Part shown: positions 1 through 10,080 of the stretch, in pieces
Layout of the letters: each line of letters starts with the position of its first letter
Numbering within the stretch: position 1 is the stretch's first letter
Assembly (NCBI RefSeq): GCF_008370495.1
Contig: NZ_VTUX01000001.1
Location: forward strand, 186,001 to 250,000
Length of the DNA: 64,000 nt
DNA from: Pseudohalioglobus sediminis
Lineage (GTDB): Bacteria; Pseudomonadota; Gammaproteobacteria; Pseudomonadales; Halieaceae
Direction of reading: 5' to 3'
Program-made: the position numbers and the translations under genes
Notes under the pieces: model-generated
Databases searched by the model: none
What the model was told of the DNA's origin: nothing
What the model saw: only the letters and a program-made list of their open reading frames with translations

Positions 1-1
1 T

Positions 2-1294
<1,293 letters not shown>

Positions 1295-1306
1295 CGGGGA
1301 CAATGC

Positions 1307-2956
1307 ATGCTCTTTGGTAGATTCACCACAACGCTCGGGCTGTGCTTGCTGCTGCTGGCGCAGCCCGCCGCCAGTGCCTCCCCCGGCTTGACCGAAGCAT
1401 TGGCAGCACGTCTGGCCAATGCTCCGGCTGAAGTACTCGGCTTCGATTCACAAGAGATCAGCATGGCGGCTGAAGACCGTGAGCTTTACGCTGTCTATCA
1501 CGAATTCGCCATGCAGCCACTCTGGGTCAGCGATGTCGGCACCGGTATTCATGCCCGCGCCCTGGTCGACGCAATCAGCGATGCCCGCAGTCACGGCCTG
1601 TATCCGCGTGACTATCACCTGGACGCCTTGCAGGAAGCATGGGATGCGCGGCAGGCAGAGGAACTGGCCAGGCTGGACATACTGCTGACGCTGGCACTAT
1701 TGGCCTGGGTCAATGACATCTCCAACGGTCGCGAGCAACCGCGCGCGTCGCATCCGGATCTGTTTGCGGAAGCGGGTACCGGGCGCGCGGACCCGGTACA
1801 GGTAGTACGCGATTTTCTCGCCGCTGGCGATCCCGCAAAGTACCTCGATGCACTGCACCCGCAGCACTACTACTATCGCAACCTGCGCAATGCCCTGCCC
1901 CGCTACCAGGCACTGGTCGCCAGCGGTGGCTGGCCGCAGGTCAGCACTGGCGCCACACTACACCCCGGTGACAGCGATCCGCGGGTTGCAGCGTTGCGCC
2001 GGCGCCTCGCTGTTACCGGAGAATACACCGGTGCCGAAATGATATCGGAAGTGTTTGACCCGGAACTGGTTGAGGCGGTTACCCGCTTCCAGTTCTATCA
2101 TGGTCTCGCACCTGACGGCGTTGCCGGTGCGCAAACCGTGGCCGCCCTGAACGTCAGCGCAGCATCGCGACTGCGGCAGATAGAAATCAACATGGAACGC
2201 TGGCGCTGGATGAGCCACGATCTCGGCAACCCGCATGTGATGGTGGATATCGCCGGCTTTGACGTGCAGGCCGTACTCGACGACAAGCCGCGCCTGGAGA
2301 TGCGTGCCATTGTCGGCAAACTGCACCACGAGACCCCGGTGTTCAGCGACCGTATCCGCTACATCGAGTTCAACCCCTACTGGAACCTGACACCGAGTAT
2401 CGCCCGCCACGAGACCATCCCCAGGATTCGCAAGGACCCGAATTACCTGGAAAGCAAGCACATCCGCGTGTTTGATGGCTGGGGCTGGGACGCCAAAGAG
2501 CTGGACCCGCGCAGCGTGGACTGGAACAACGTCAGCAACCCGGGACGTTTCAAGTTTCGCCAGGATCCCGGACCCTGGAATGCGCTCGGCACCATGAAGT
2601 TCATCTTCCCCAACGAGCACAGCGTCTACCTGCACGACACCCCCAATCACGACCTGTTTGCCAGGGCCGCGCGCAGTTTCAGCCACGGCTGCATTCGCCT
2701 GTCGGAGCCCGCTGACCTGGCGGCCTGGATTCTGCAGTTCAACGATGACGATACGCGCTGGAGCATGGAAGATATCCAGGCCGTGCTGGACAGCCAGGAG
2801 CGCACGGTGAAAAACCTGAGCCGACCAATGGACGTACACCTGACCTATGAAACGGCCTGGGTGGACATGGAAGGCGCGTTGCATTTTGCAGCGGATATTT
2901 ACAGCCGCGACCAGCGGCTGGAACAGGCCTTGTACGCCGGCGACGGCGCTCCCTGA
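1307..2956 (+). CDS. YcbB/LdtD-type L,D-transpeptidase (murein cross-linking)
   Basis: This periplasmic enzyme makes 3-3 cross-links in peptidoglycan. The 549-residue protein begins with a signal peptide (hydrophobic LCLLLLA core, AxA site near residue 24). A YcbB-type N-terminal region follows, then a peptidoglycan-binding helical domain (about residues 225-285, DPRVAALRRRL to GAQTVAALN), then a YkuD catalytic domain. The active-site motif SHGCIRLSEP places the nucleophile at Cys462. The length and domain order match E. coli LdtD (YcbB). An ATG at 1303 overlaps in another frame; the 1307 start has a purine-rich AACGGGGA just upstream. The gene sits 12 bases after acnA and its 3' end abuts a minus-strand gene with no gap. 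Confidence 0.9.
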   Translation: MLFGRFTTTLGLCLLLLAQPAASASPGLTEALAARLANAPAEVLGFDSQEISMAAEDRELYAVYHEFAMQPLWVSDVGTGIHARALVDAISDARSHGLYPRDYHLDALQEAWDARQAEELARLDILLTLALLAWVNDISNGREQPRASHPDLFAEAGTGRADPVQVVRDFLAAGDPAKYLDALHPQHYYYRNLRNALPRYQALVASGGWPQVSTGATLHPGDSDPRVAALRRRLAVTGEYTGAEMISEVFDPELVEAVTRFQFYHGLAPDGVAGAQTVAALNVSAASRLRQIEINMERWRWMSHDLGNPHVMVDIAGFDVQAVLDDKPRLEMRAIVGKLHHETPVFSDRIRYIEFNPYWNLTPSIARHETIPRIRKDPNYLESKHIRVFDGWGWDAKELDPRSVDWNNVSNPGRFKFRQDPGPWNALGTMKFIFPNEHSVYLHDTPNHDLFARAARSFSHGCIRLSEPADLAAWILQFNDDDTRWSMEDIQAVLDSQERTVKNLSRPMDVHLTYETAWVDMEGALHFAADIYSRDQRLEQALYAGDGAP

Positions 2957-4018
2957 TCAGGCGATGGGGGCTTCCGCGTCCGCCTCGGGGGGCAATGCCT
3001 GTTCCGCGGGCTGGTGCTCCTCGTGGAACTTTTCCACGTGTTTTTCCACCGTTGCCATCCTGCGGCCATATTGGGCGATGTGGAAGGTGGCGTCGCCCTC
3101 GTAGACCAACGGCAGGTTGGTCCTGCCAATGACCACACCGTTTTCAGGCGCGACGATCGGGGTCTCGCTGGAACCAAGCGGGTCGGCAACCATGGCGATA
3201 ACCTGGCCCTTCTCGATCTTGGCGCCCAGCGGCACAAAGGTGCGCAGGATGCCACTTTCGGGGGCACGCAACCAACTGGTCTGGTCGCTGACAATAGGCT
3301 TGCGCGGCGGCTTCCTGCTGCGTGATTTCGGCAACATACCGATACTGCGCATCACATTGATGATGCCCTTCACGCCTGCGCGGATGTAGACCTCCTCGAA
3401 GCGCAGCGCCTCGCCGGCCTCGTACAGGATAACCGGGATACCGGCATCGCCGGCGCACTCGCGCAGGGAACCGTCGCGTATCTTGGCATCTATCGCCAGC
3501 GGCACGGCAAAGGCTTCCGTCATCTCCAGCGCCACAGGATCGTCCAGGTCGGCACGAATCTGGGGGAAATTACTGCGGTGACGGGCTCCGGTATGCAGGT
3601 CGATACCGTGCGTGCACTTGCGCACGATCTCACGCACAAAGGTATGTGCCACCCTGCCGGTCAGAGAGCCCTTGGCGGAACCGGGAAAGGAACGGTTCAG
3701 GTCGCGCCCGTCCGGCAGGTAGCGGGTGTGGTTGAGAAAGCCATAGACGTTAACGATAGGAATGGCGATCAGCGTACCCTTGATATGCTTCAGGGAACGG
3801 TGCTGCAGCAGGCGGCGGATGATCTCCACACCATTGATTTCGTCACCGTGGATCGCGGCGCTGATAAACAGTACCGGACCGGGCCGCTTGCCGCGGACCA
3901 CCTGGGCAGAGATCGACAGGTCATCATGTGTGTACATGGGTGCCACGGGCACATCGACAGTCACGCGCTGACCGGGGCTGACGGACACGCCGCCAACGAC
4001 AAATTCACTCACACTCAC
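2957..4018 (-). CDS. Succinylglutamate desuccinylase/aspartoacylase-family zinc deacylase
   Basis: This is a zinc-dependent hydrolase of the AstE/AspA family, which removes acyl groups from amino acids; its real substrate is unknown. The HGDEINGVE motif near residue 57 supplies the His and Glu zinc ligands, GIDLHTG the third ligand, and YEAGE the probable catalytic Glu. The C-terminal third (SGILRTFVPLGAKIEKGQ) is the lipoyl-like beta domain seen in this family. The gene is third in a minus-strand run after rimK and rimB, starting 24 bases past rimB. That linkage suggests it trims the product of the RimK ligase, for example glutamate tails; this is inference from context. It is not part of an ast operon. 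Confidence 0.85.
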   Translation of the reverse strand: MSVSEFVVGGVSVSPGQRVTVDVPVAPMYTHDDLSISAQVVRGKRPGPVLFISAAIHGDEINGVEIIRRLLQHRSLKHIKGTLIAIPIVNVYGFLNHTRYLPDGRDLNRSFPGSAKGSLTGRVAHTFVREIVRKCTHGIDLHTGARHRSNFPQIRADLDDPVALEMTEAFAVPLAIDAKIRDGSLRECAGDAGIPVILYEAGEALRFEEVYIRAGVKGIINVMRSIGMLPKSRSRKPPRKPIVSDQTSWLRAPESGILRTFVPLGAKIEKGQVIAMVADPLGSSETPIVAPENGVVIGRTNLPLVYEGDATFHIAQYGRRMATVEKHVEKFHEEHQPAEQALPPEADAEAPIA

Positions 4019-4042
4019 TCTCCGCCGGGGTTGGCTGGTACG

Positions 4043-4516
4043 TCATGATTTTACGGCGCGTTGACCGCGCTTGACCTTGCGTTTGCGCCGGCCCTGGACA
4101 TAGGACTTCGACGGGTCAACCAAATAGTGCTCGCCAATGCCGGTGCGCCCGAGCAGCACGCGAAACTTCATGGTGTCCCGGTCAGTCAGGGTGACTTCCG
4201 AGGTAAACCGGTGCTCGCCGATGACCATCTCCGTTTCGATCACGTAGCGCAGTTCCTCGTGCCCGCCCGAGTCGCGCACCACACGCCGGTCCTTGAGCGG
4301 GGCTTCACAATGAACCTCCTCGCTGGTATCACCCTGCTGCGGGTGGATACCGAAACGCACCCAGTGACTGCCGTCGCGCTCGAACGGTTCGACATAGTAG
4401 GCGTGCAGGCAACTGGTCCTCGCCCCCGTATCCACCTTGGCCTTGATCGCTGCGATACCGATGCCGGGAAAACTGAGCCACTCGCGCCAGCCGAGAACTG
4501 GCTTGTCTGTACTCAT
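4043..4516 (-). CDS. rimB: RimB-type retropepsin-like protease (PF05618 family)
   Basis: A 157-residue protein of the family historically labelled ATP-dependent zinc protease. The segment KAKVDTGARTSCLHA near residue 25 holds a DTGA motif of the kind used by single-domain aspartic (retropepsin-like) proteases, which suits the newer view of RimB. It ends in a basic tail (GRRKRKVKRGQR). The start ATG overlaps the rimK stop codon (ATGA), so the two are translationally coupled. In Pseudomonas the rim genes act on ribosomal protein S6 glutamation; a role in processing RimK products is a reasonable transfer but is not proven here. There is no RimA-like small protein in the window. Confidence 0.85.
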   Translation of the reverse strand: MSTDKPVLGWREWLSFPGIGIAAIKAKVDTGARTSCLHAYYVEPFERDGSHWVRFGIHPQQGDTSEEVHCEAPLKDRRVVRDSGGHEELRYVIETEMVIGEHRFTSEVTLTDRDTMKFRVLLGRTGIGEHYLVDPSKSYVQGRRKRKVKRGQRAVKS

Positions 4517-5736
4517 TCGCCGCTTCCGCTATCAGCACCCGCCTGCCCATCCAGCAACTGCGTATCCAGTTCCTGCACCACCGGGCGGCGCTTGCGTTGG
4601 GTGCGGGCGGGCACCATGCCGCGCATGGCCTCCAGCTTGCCAAAGCAAAGCAGTTTGTCGCCGGGCTCCAGCACACGTCCGGCGCGCGGGTTGGGAATCA
4701 CCTTGGAGCCACGATAAAGAGTCAGCACATTGATATCGCTCTCGGCCAATTTGGTTTCCACAATCGTCTGGCCGATAAACTTGGAACCCTCGGGCACAAA
4801 GATCTCGGTAACCCCGTAACCCTTGCTGACGGTGAGCCGCTGGCGCAGGTCGATCTCGGGGAAATCCACCTGCGCGGCGATATAATCGACCACCGCGCCG
4901 GCAATATCGAGTTCAGTGCAGCTCTCTATGCCTTCCAGGCCGGGCGAGGAATTGACTTCCATGACCTGCGGCCCGTCCTTGCCCTCGAGCATGTCCACGC
5001 CGGCCACGCGCAGGCCGAGTATCTGGGCGCAACGCACCGCCGTCTCCCGGTACTGTTCATCGAGGTCGATCGGCTCTGCGATACCACCGCGGTGCACATT
5101 GCTGCGAAATTCCTGGCCTTGGGCCACGCGCCGCATGGCCGCTACCACCTGGTCGCCCACCACAAACGCCCTGACGTCCTTGCCCTTGCTCTCGGCAACA
5201 AACTTCTGGATCAACACGTTCTGCTTCTGGCTCTGCAGGAGCTCGATTATTGACTCAGCCTGCTTCTCCGACTCTGCCAGCAGCACGCCAATGCCCTGGG
5301 TACCCTCGATAAGCTTGATAATGACCGGCGCACCGCCGACGCGTTTGATGGCCGGCAGTACGTCTTTCTTGTCACGCACGAAAGTGGTGCGGGGAATGCC
5401 GACATGGTGGCGACTGAGGATCTGCAGGCTGCGCAGTTTGTCACGTGAGTTGGTAATACCGTGTGCCGTATTGGCACAGAAGATGTCCATCTCCTGGAAC
5501 TGCCTGACCACGGCCGTGCCGTAATAGGTGATCGAGGCGCCGATACGCGGCAGCACCGCATCATAGGTGCTGAGGTGTTTCTGCCGGTAATACAGGTCCG
5601 GGTTACCCCGGTCCAGGTCAATGGCGAACTTGAGCGTATTGAGCACCTTCACCCGGTGTCCACGCTGTTCTGCCGCCTCCTTGAGGCGCCTTGTACTGTA
5701 AGCCTGCGGACTGCAGGACAATATTGCTAGTTTCAT
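4513..5736 (-). CDS. rimK: RimK-family ATP-grasp ligase with C-terminal RCK/TrkA-C domain
   Basis: RimK adds glutamate residues to the C terminus of ribosomal protein S6, using ATP. Residues 1-300 match RimK: MKLAILSCSPQAYSTRRL at the N terminus, GTQGIGVLLAES as the ATP-grasp loop, and VMEVNSSPGLEGIE as the metal-binding end. The remaining roughly 90 residues (EIFVPEGSKFIGQT to LEPGDKLLCFGKLEA) look like an RCK_C/TrkA-C ligand-binding domain, which E. coli RimK (300 residues) lacks. The protein is 407 residues. It heads a three-gene minus-strand run with rimB (4-base overlap) and the deacylase. The extra domain could sense a small ligand; this is inference. Confidence 0.88.
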   Translation of the reverse strand: MKLAILSCSPQAYSTRRLKEAAEQRGHRVKVLNTLKFAIDLDRGNPDLYYRQKHLSTYDAVLPRIGASITYYGTAVVRQFQEMDIFCANTAHGITNSRDKLRSLQILSRHHVGIPRTTFVRDKKDVLPAIKRVGGAPVIIKLIEGTQGIGVLLAESEKQAESIIELLQSQKQNVLIQKFVAESKGKDVRAFVVGDQVVAAMRRVAQGQEFRSNVHRGGIAEPIDLDEQYRETAVRCAQILGLRVAGVDMLEGKDGPQVMEVNSSPGLEGIESCTELDIAGAVVDYIAAQVDFPEIDLRQRLTVSKGYGVTEIFVPEGSKFIGQTIVETKLAESDINVLTLYRGSKVIPNPRAGRVLEPGDKLLCFGKLEAMRGMVPARTQRKRRPVVQELDTQLLDGQAGADSGSGE

Positions 5737-5750
5737 GTTTTATTTCCGCT

Positions 5751-7988
5751 CTAGTGGACCACACCCGGGTATTCCAGGCGGGTCAGGTAAGTTGTCGTGA
5801 TCGCGCGCACGGCATCCGCGTCGGCCGCGCCAAGCGCTTCATCGTAGACACGTTTCGCCTCGCGTGTGTCCATCGCCCGCAGCAGCCACTTTACAAGGGG
5901 CAGGCGCGCAGCGCTCATGCTCAGGCGGCGCATTCCCAGAGCCACCATCAGTATCACCGCATGGGGATCTGATGACAATTCTCCGCACAAACTCACGGGC
6001 AGCTGCAATTGCCCGGCAATGCTCACTATGCGCTCGATCTCCGCGATAACGGCCGGATGCAGGTGGTCATAGCGGCCGGCGACGCGCGGATTGTTCCTGT
6101 CTACCGCGAGCACATACTGGCTGAGGTCGTTGGAACCGATGGAAACAAAGTCAATCAGCTCCCGCCATTTCGGCAACTGGGAAATCGCCGCGGGCACTTC
6201 GACCATAATACCCATGCGCGGGCGCTGCGTCTGCACACCTTCGCTCTCGAGCTGGGCCATCGCCTCAGTCACCAGCACGTGGAAGTCGCGCAGTTCCGAG
6301 AATGAACTCACCATCGGCAGGATAATATTCAGGTTGCCATGACCGACACCGGCACGCAGCATCGCCCTGATCTGGGTCAGCAGCAGTGGTGAGTTATCCA
6401 GGCAGAAGCGTATACCGCGCCAGCCCAGCGCCGGGTTTTCCTCGCTGATTGGGAAATATGGCAGCGGCTTATCCGACCCCACATCCAGTACGCGCATGTA
6501 CACGGGCTTGTCGGTGTAGGCGGCAATGACCTCACTGTACAGCGCGCACTGTTCATCCTCCGAGGGGAAGGTCTCCCTTACCATGAAGGGAATTTCCGTG
6601 CGGTATAAGCCCAGGCCCTCGGCGCCATTGATAAGGCCGGGCATGATATCTGCGGTCAGCCCGCTGTTGGCGAACAGCTCAACCCGCACCCCGTCACGGG
6701 TAATCGCCGGTGCATCCCGCAGTTCGGCCAGCTGATGATTGAATGCGAGCTCATCGGTGCGCAGGCGTTCATATTCATCGCACAACAGGGCATCCGGGTG
6801 CAGTACCACTTTGCCGGTGTGCCCGTCCACCAGCATCGTTTCGCCCTCGGCAACATCCTTCAACTCCCCCACTGCCATCACCGCCGGAATGCCCAGGGCG
6901 CTGGCCAGCACAGCAGTATGCGAAAGCAGGGAGCCGTGGAAGCACACCACGCCGGCTAATTTTTCGGCGGGGATGGCGGCAATATCCGAGACGCTGACGT
7001 GAGCCCCCACCAGCACCACGGGACCATCTGTTTGCAGTGGTTTGGTGTCCGTGCTCTGCAGCAGCGAGGCATACAGCCGATTACCCAGATGGCGGATGTC
7101 TTCATGGCGTGCGCGCAGATAGGGATCATCCATTGCCAGGAACAGGTCGGCAAAATGCTGCACCGTCGCACGCAGCGCCGACGGCAGACTCTTGCCCGCG
7201 CGGATACCTTCAGCAACGCCTTCGGTCAGCACCGGATCTGAAAGCAGCATGTGATAGGCGTTGAATATCCCGGCAATCTCATGGGACAGACCCAGGTCGA
7301 GTGCATCGCGCTCAGCAGCGACCTCAGCCTGCACCCGCGCTAACAGGGCACGCCAGCTCTGGAGTTCATCGTCAATGCTGGCGCAGGCCTGCTCGGACAC
7401 GCTGAACAGGTCGGGAACCTCGCACAGCCGGGCGGCTCCGACACCGATACCCGGGGCACCGGCAAGCCCGGTTACCGTGCGCGCCGAGAAATCTGCCGCC
7501 AGGTGCCAGTCATCCCAGTTGGCCACCACCAGCGCCAGTTGCGCCGCCAGCGTCACCAGGAATCCTTCTTCCTCTGCGCTGAAGGCGCGCGGCGCCAGGC
7601 GTTGCACCGCCAACACGCCAATCATGGCGCCGCGCCGTACCAACGGCACCGCGCAGAAGCTGTGATACTGCTCTTCTCCGCTGCCGGGAATGAGCTCGAA
7701 GGCGGGGTGTGCTGCGGGCTCCACCACGTTCACCGGATGCAGTGACGCGCCCACCTCGCCTACCAGTCCCCTCCCCGCAGGCAGGCGCGCCTTGCCTACG
7801 GCGCGGACGTCGAGGCCATGGCTGGCCACCAGCACCAGTTCGTCGCGCTCGCTGCGCAGGTACAGCGAGCACACGTCCACGGCCATTTCCTGCTGGATAC
7901 CATCGACAATGCAATTCACCTGCACAGCGGGGCTCTCGGCCTCTACAGCCGTTTGCACAATGCGCGTCAGCGACGAGAATACCGACAT
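5751..7988 (-). CDS. ptsP: PtsP, GAF-domain phosphoenolpyruvate-protein phosphotransferase (EI-Ntr)
   Basis: EI-Ntr takes phosphate from phosphoenolpyruvate and passes it to NPr in the nitrogen-related PTS, a cytosolic regulatory cascade. The 745-residue protein has an N-terminal GAF domain (about 1-165), the EI N-domain (GLAGAPGIGVGAARL), the phosphohistidine swivel (GSLLSHTAVLASALGIPAV, His in SHT) and the PEP-binding barrel with IGSNDLSQYVLAVDRNN and the cysteine motif CGELSS. Its length matches PtsP (about 750). Often ptsP follows nudH/rppH; here it lies between rimK and an MscS gene instead. It begins 6 bases after the MscS-type gene ends, so those two are probably co-transcribed. Confidence 0.95.
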   Translation of the reverse strand: MSVFSSLTRIVQTAVEAESPAVQVNCIVDGIQQEMAVDVCSLYLRSERDELVLVASHGLDVRAVGKARLPAGRGLVGEVGASLHPVNVVEPAAHPAFELIPGSGEEQYHSFCAVPLVRRGAMIGVLAVQRLAPRAFSAEEEGFLVTLAAQLALVVANWDDWHLAADFSARTVTGLAGAPGIGVGAARLCEVPDLFSVSEQACASIDDELQSWRALLARVQAEVAAERDALDLGLSHEIAGIFNAYHMLLSDPVLTEGVAEGIRAGKSLPSALRATVQHFADLFLAMDDPYLRARHEDIRHLGNRLYASLLQSTDTKPLQTDGPVVLVGAHVSVSDIAAIPAEKLAGVVCFHGSLLSHTAVLASALGIPAVMAVGELKDVAEGETMLVDGHTGKVVLHPDALLCDEYERLRTDELAFNHQLAELRDAPAITRDGVRVELFANSGLTADIMPGLINGAEGLGLYRTEIPFMVRETFPSEDEQCALYSEVIAAYTDKPVYMRVLDVGSDKPLPYFPISEENPALGWRGIRFCLDNSPLLLTQIRAMLRAGVGHGNLNIILPMVSSFSELRDFHVLVTEAMAQLESEGVQTQRPRMGIMVEVPAAISQLPKWRELIDFVSIGSNDLSQYVLAVDRNNPRVAGRYDHLHPAVIAEIERIVSIAGQLQLPVSLCGELSSDPHAVILMVALGMRRLSMSAARLPLVKWLLRAMDTREAKRVYDEALGAADADAVRAITTTYLTRLEYPGVVH

Positions 7989-7994
7989 GGCGGG

Positions 7995-8858
7995 TCAACG
8001 ATCCCCGGCGTTTTCGAGCACCAGTTTGCCATCGAGATGTACGTCTCGCTGGGGGAAGGAGATAACGACCTCGTGCTCCCTGAACAGTGCGTCTATCTGG
8101 TAGCGCAGGTCGCTGCGAATCACCCGCAGGCTGCGCTCGGCAGTGGCGTGCACCCAGACGTTGAGGTCAAAGATCAGTGAGTTATCGCCAAAATCATCGA
8201 AAATCACCGAGTACTCAGGATCCTTCAGCACCTGGGCATGTTCCTCTGCCGCCTGGCGCAGTAGCTGCGTCACCAGGTTGATATCAGAGCCGTAAGCGAC
8301 ACCGACGCGCACACTGGTGCGCACCAGGCGGTCGATCAGCGTCCAGTTGGTGACCGTGTTTTCCAACAGGTAGCTGTTCGGCACCAACAGGTGGACCCCG
8401 TCTACCCGGCGGATACACGTGGATCGCGTATTGATGGATTCGACCGTGCCCCGCACCTCGCCCATTTCCAGGAAATCACCGATGCGTATGGGGCGTTCCC
8501 ACATCAGTATCCAGCCACTGATGAAGTTGTTGATGATGTTTTGCGCACCGAAGCCGACGCCGATGGCAATGGCGCCGGAAATGAACGCGAACGCCGCCAG
8601 TGGTATGCCGAGGAAATCCAGCGTCATGACGCCAAGCACCACGAAACCGATGACGATGTAGGCCCGGGAAATCATTTGCACCGCATCGGCATTGACCTTG
8701 CGGGCGAGCAGTTTCGAGCGCACCAGCTTGCTGGTCCATATCACCACGCAAACGCCAATCACGGTGAACAGGGCCACAGACAACAGCTGGCCAAGGGTCA
8801 GGCTGTGTTCACCGACGCTCAAAAGCTGAACGCTCATGATATGCTTGATTTCTTCCAT
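7995..8858 (-). CDS. mscS: MscS-family small-conductance mechanosensitive channel
   Basis: This inner-membrane channel opens on membrane tension to release solutes during osmotic downshock. The 287-residue protein has three predicted membrane helices: TM1 about residues 20-43, TM2 about 60-82, and the pore helix TM3 about 85-113 with the Ala/Gly-packed ISGAIAIGVGFGAQNIINNF. The cytosolic beta and alpha/beta cage follows (PIRIGDFLEMGEVRGTVE and PNSYLLENTVTNWT). Length and layout match E. coli MscS (286). The gene leads a minus-strand pair with ptsP. The upstream gap to the divergent CorA gene is 193 bases and probably holds both promoters, though I cannot assign clear -35/-10 boxes. Confidence 0.92.
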   Translation of the reverse strand: MEEIKHIMSVQLLSVGEHSLTLGQLLSVALFTVIGVCVVIWTSKLVRSKLLARKVNADAVQMISRAYIVIGFVVLGVMTLDFLGIPLAAFAFISGAIAIGVGFGAQNIINNFISGWILMWERPIRIGDFLEMGEVRGTVESINTRSTCIRRVDGVHLLVPNSYLLENTVTNWTLIDRLVRTSVRVGVAYGSDINLVTQLLRQAAEEHAQVLKDPEYSVIFDDFGDNSLIFDLNVWVHATAERSLRVIRSDLRYQIDALFREHEVVISFPQRDVHLDGKLVLENAGDR

Positions 8859-9051
8859 GCCTCAGGACCTGCTCATGTCTTCTGCGTGTGTGCGCCAACA
8901 CCCCCGTGGGCCCGGCGCGCCCGGGCGCGAGTCTGTTGCAACCGGGGGCTGTTGAGAATAGCGCATGTTTGGCACTTTTTATCACAATTTTCGTGCTCGC
9001 GTGCGCAACGCCTTGTCGCATTATTGTTAACAACTGATTTCGGGGCCCGCC

Positions 9052-10020
9052 ATGATAAGAACCGTGCTTACAAGCAACGACGGCGTCCGCCAGGAAGGTG
9101 GCATAGAACTGTTGTCACTGTGGCGCGACGACCAGGCGAACTGGCTCTGGCTTGATATAGAGGACAGCGCCAGTGAGGACAGCAGGGCCCTGCTCGAATC
9201 CATGGGCTGCAACCCGCTGGCGATAAATGATGCTTTTCGCATGCGCCACCCGCCGAAGATAGAAGCCTTCGATGAGCACTGTTTCCTGCTGTTTCGCGGT
9301 ATCGCGCGCATGGACGCCACCCTCGAGGTTGAGCACCAGCAGATCGCCGTGTGGGCCGGTGAGCGCTTCCTGATCACGTTTCACCGGCAGGCGTCGATCA
9401 GCGTCAACCACATCTGGAACAGGCAATCCAGTGAGCCCAGCCCGCGCGCGCCCGGGGAACTGGCGCTGATGCTGCTGCACTATGCCTGCGGACGCTACCT
9501 CGACACCCTGCTCGAGTTCGAGGACCGCCTCGGCGATCTCGAGGACGGCCTGCTCAGTGAGCATTCCGAAGAGGACATGAAAGCGCTGGTTGCCTACCGT
9601 ACCCGCTTGCGCAAACTCAGGCGCACCTTCAGCTATCACAAGGACATCACCGAGCAGGCGCTGCGTTTGCCGCAACAGCTGTTCCCGCACCTGGGGGAAG
9701 AGTTGGAGCACGTGCGCCGGGACGTCTACGACCGCTGCGAGCGATTGCACAGCCTGTGCCAGATGTACTACGAGTTATGCGGAGACCTGGTAGAGGGCCA
9801 TATCTCGCTGTCTTCGCATAACCTGAACCAGACCATGAAGGTGCTGACCATCATCTCGGCGCTGTTTGTGCCCTTGACCTTTATCGCCGGCATCTACGGG
9901 ATGAATTTCGAGGTTATGCCGGAGTTGCGCTGGCCTTATGCCTATTTCGTGGTGCTCGGATTCATGGCCACGCTGACCGTCGCCCTGCTCATCCTGTTCC
10001 GCCGCGTCAGGTGGCTATGA
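9052..10020 (+). CDS. CorA/ZntB-family divalent cation transporter
   Basis: This family makes pentameric inner-membrane channels for Mg2+, or Zn2+ in ZntB. The 322-residue protein has a large cytosolic N-domain and two C-terminal helices (about 262-284 and 296-318). The hallmark YGMNF motif follows the first helix. The length and the WLWLDIEDS start resemble ZntB (327 residues) more than CorA, but the transported metal cannot be read from the sequence. It is transcribed divergently from mscS and converges on mgtE 60 bases downstream, so two unrelated magnesium-type transporters lie tail to tail. The converging gap holds GC-rich sequence but no convincing terminator with a T run. Confidence 0.88.
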   Translation: MIRTVLTSNDGVRQEGGIELLSLWRDDQANWLWLDIEDSASEDSRALLESMGCNPLAINDAFRMRHPPKIEAFDEHCFLLFRGIARMDATLEVEHQQIAVWAGERFLITFHRQASISVNHIWNRQSSEPSPRAPGELALMLLHYACGRYLDTLLEFEDRLGDLEDGLLSEHSEEDMKALVAYRTRLRKLRRTFSYHKDITEQALRLPQQLFPHLGEELEHVRRDVYDRCERLHSLCQMYYELCGDLVEGHISLSSHNLNQTMKVLTIISALFVPLTFIAGIYGMNFEVMPELRWPYAYFVVLGFMATLTVALLILFRRVRWL

Positions 10021-10080
10021 GGTCATCGCGAGGACAGCGCCGTGTTTCCAGCGGCGCGACGGCCTGACGGCGCAGCGGCG

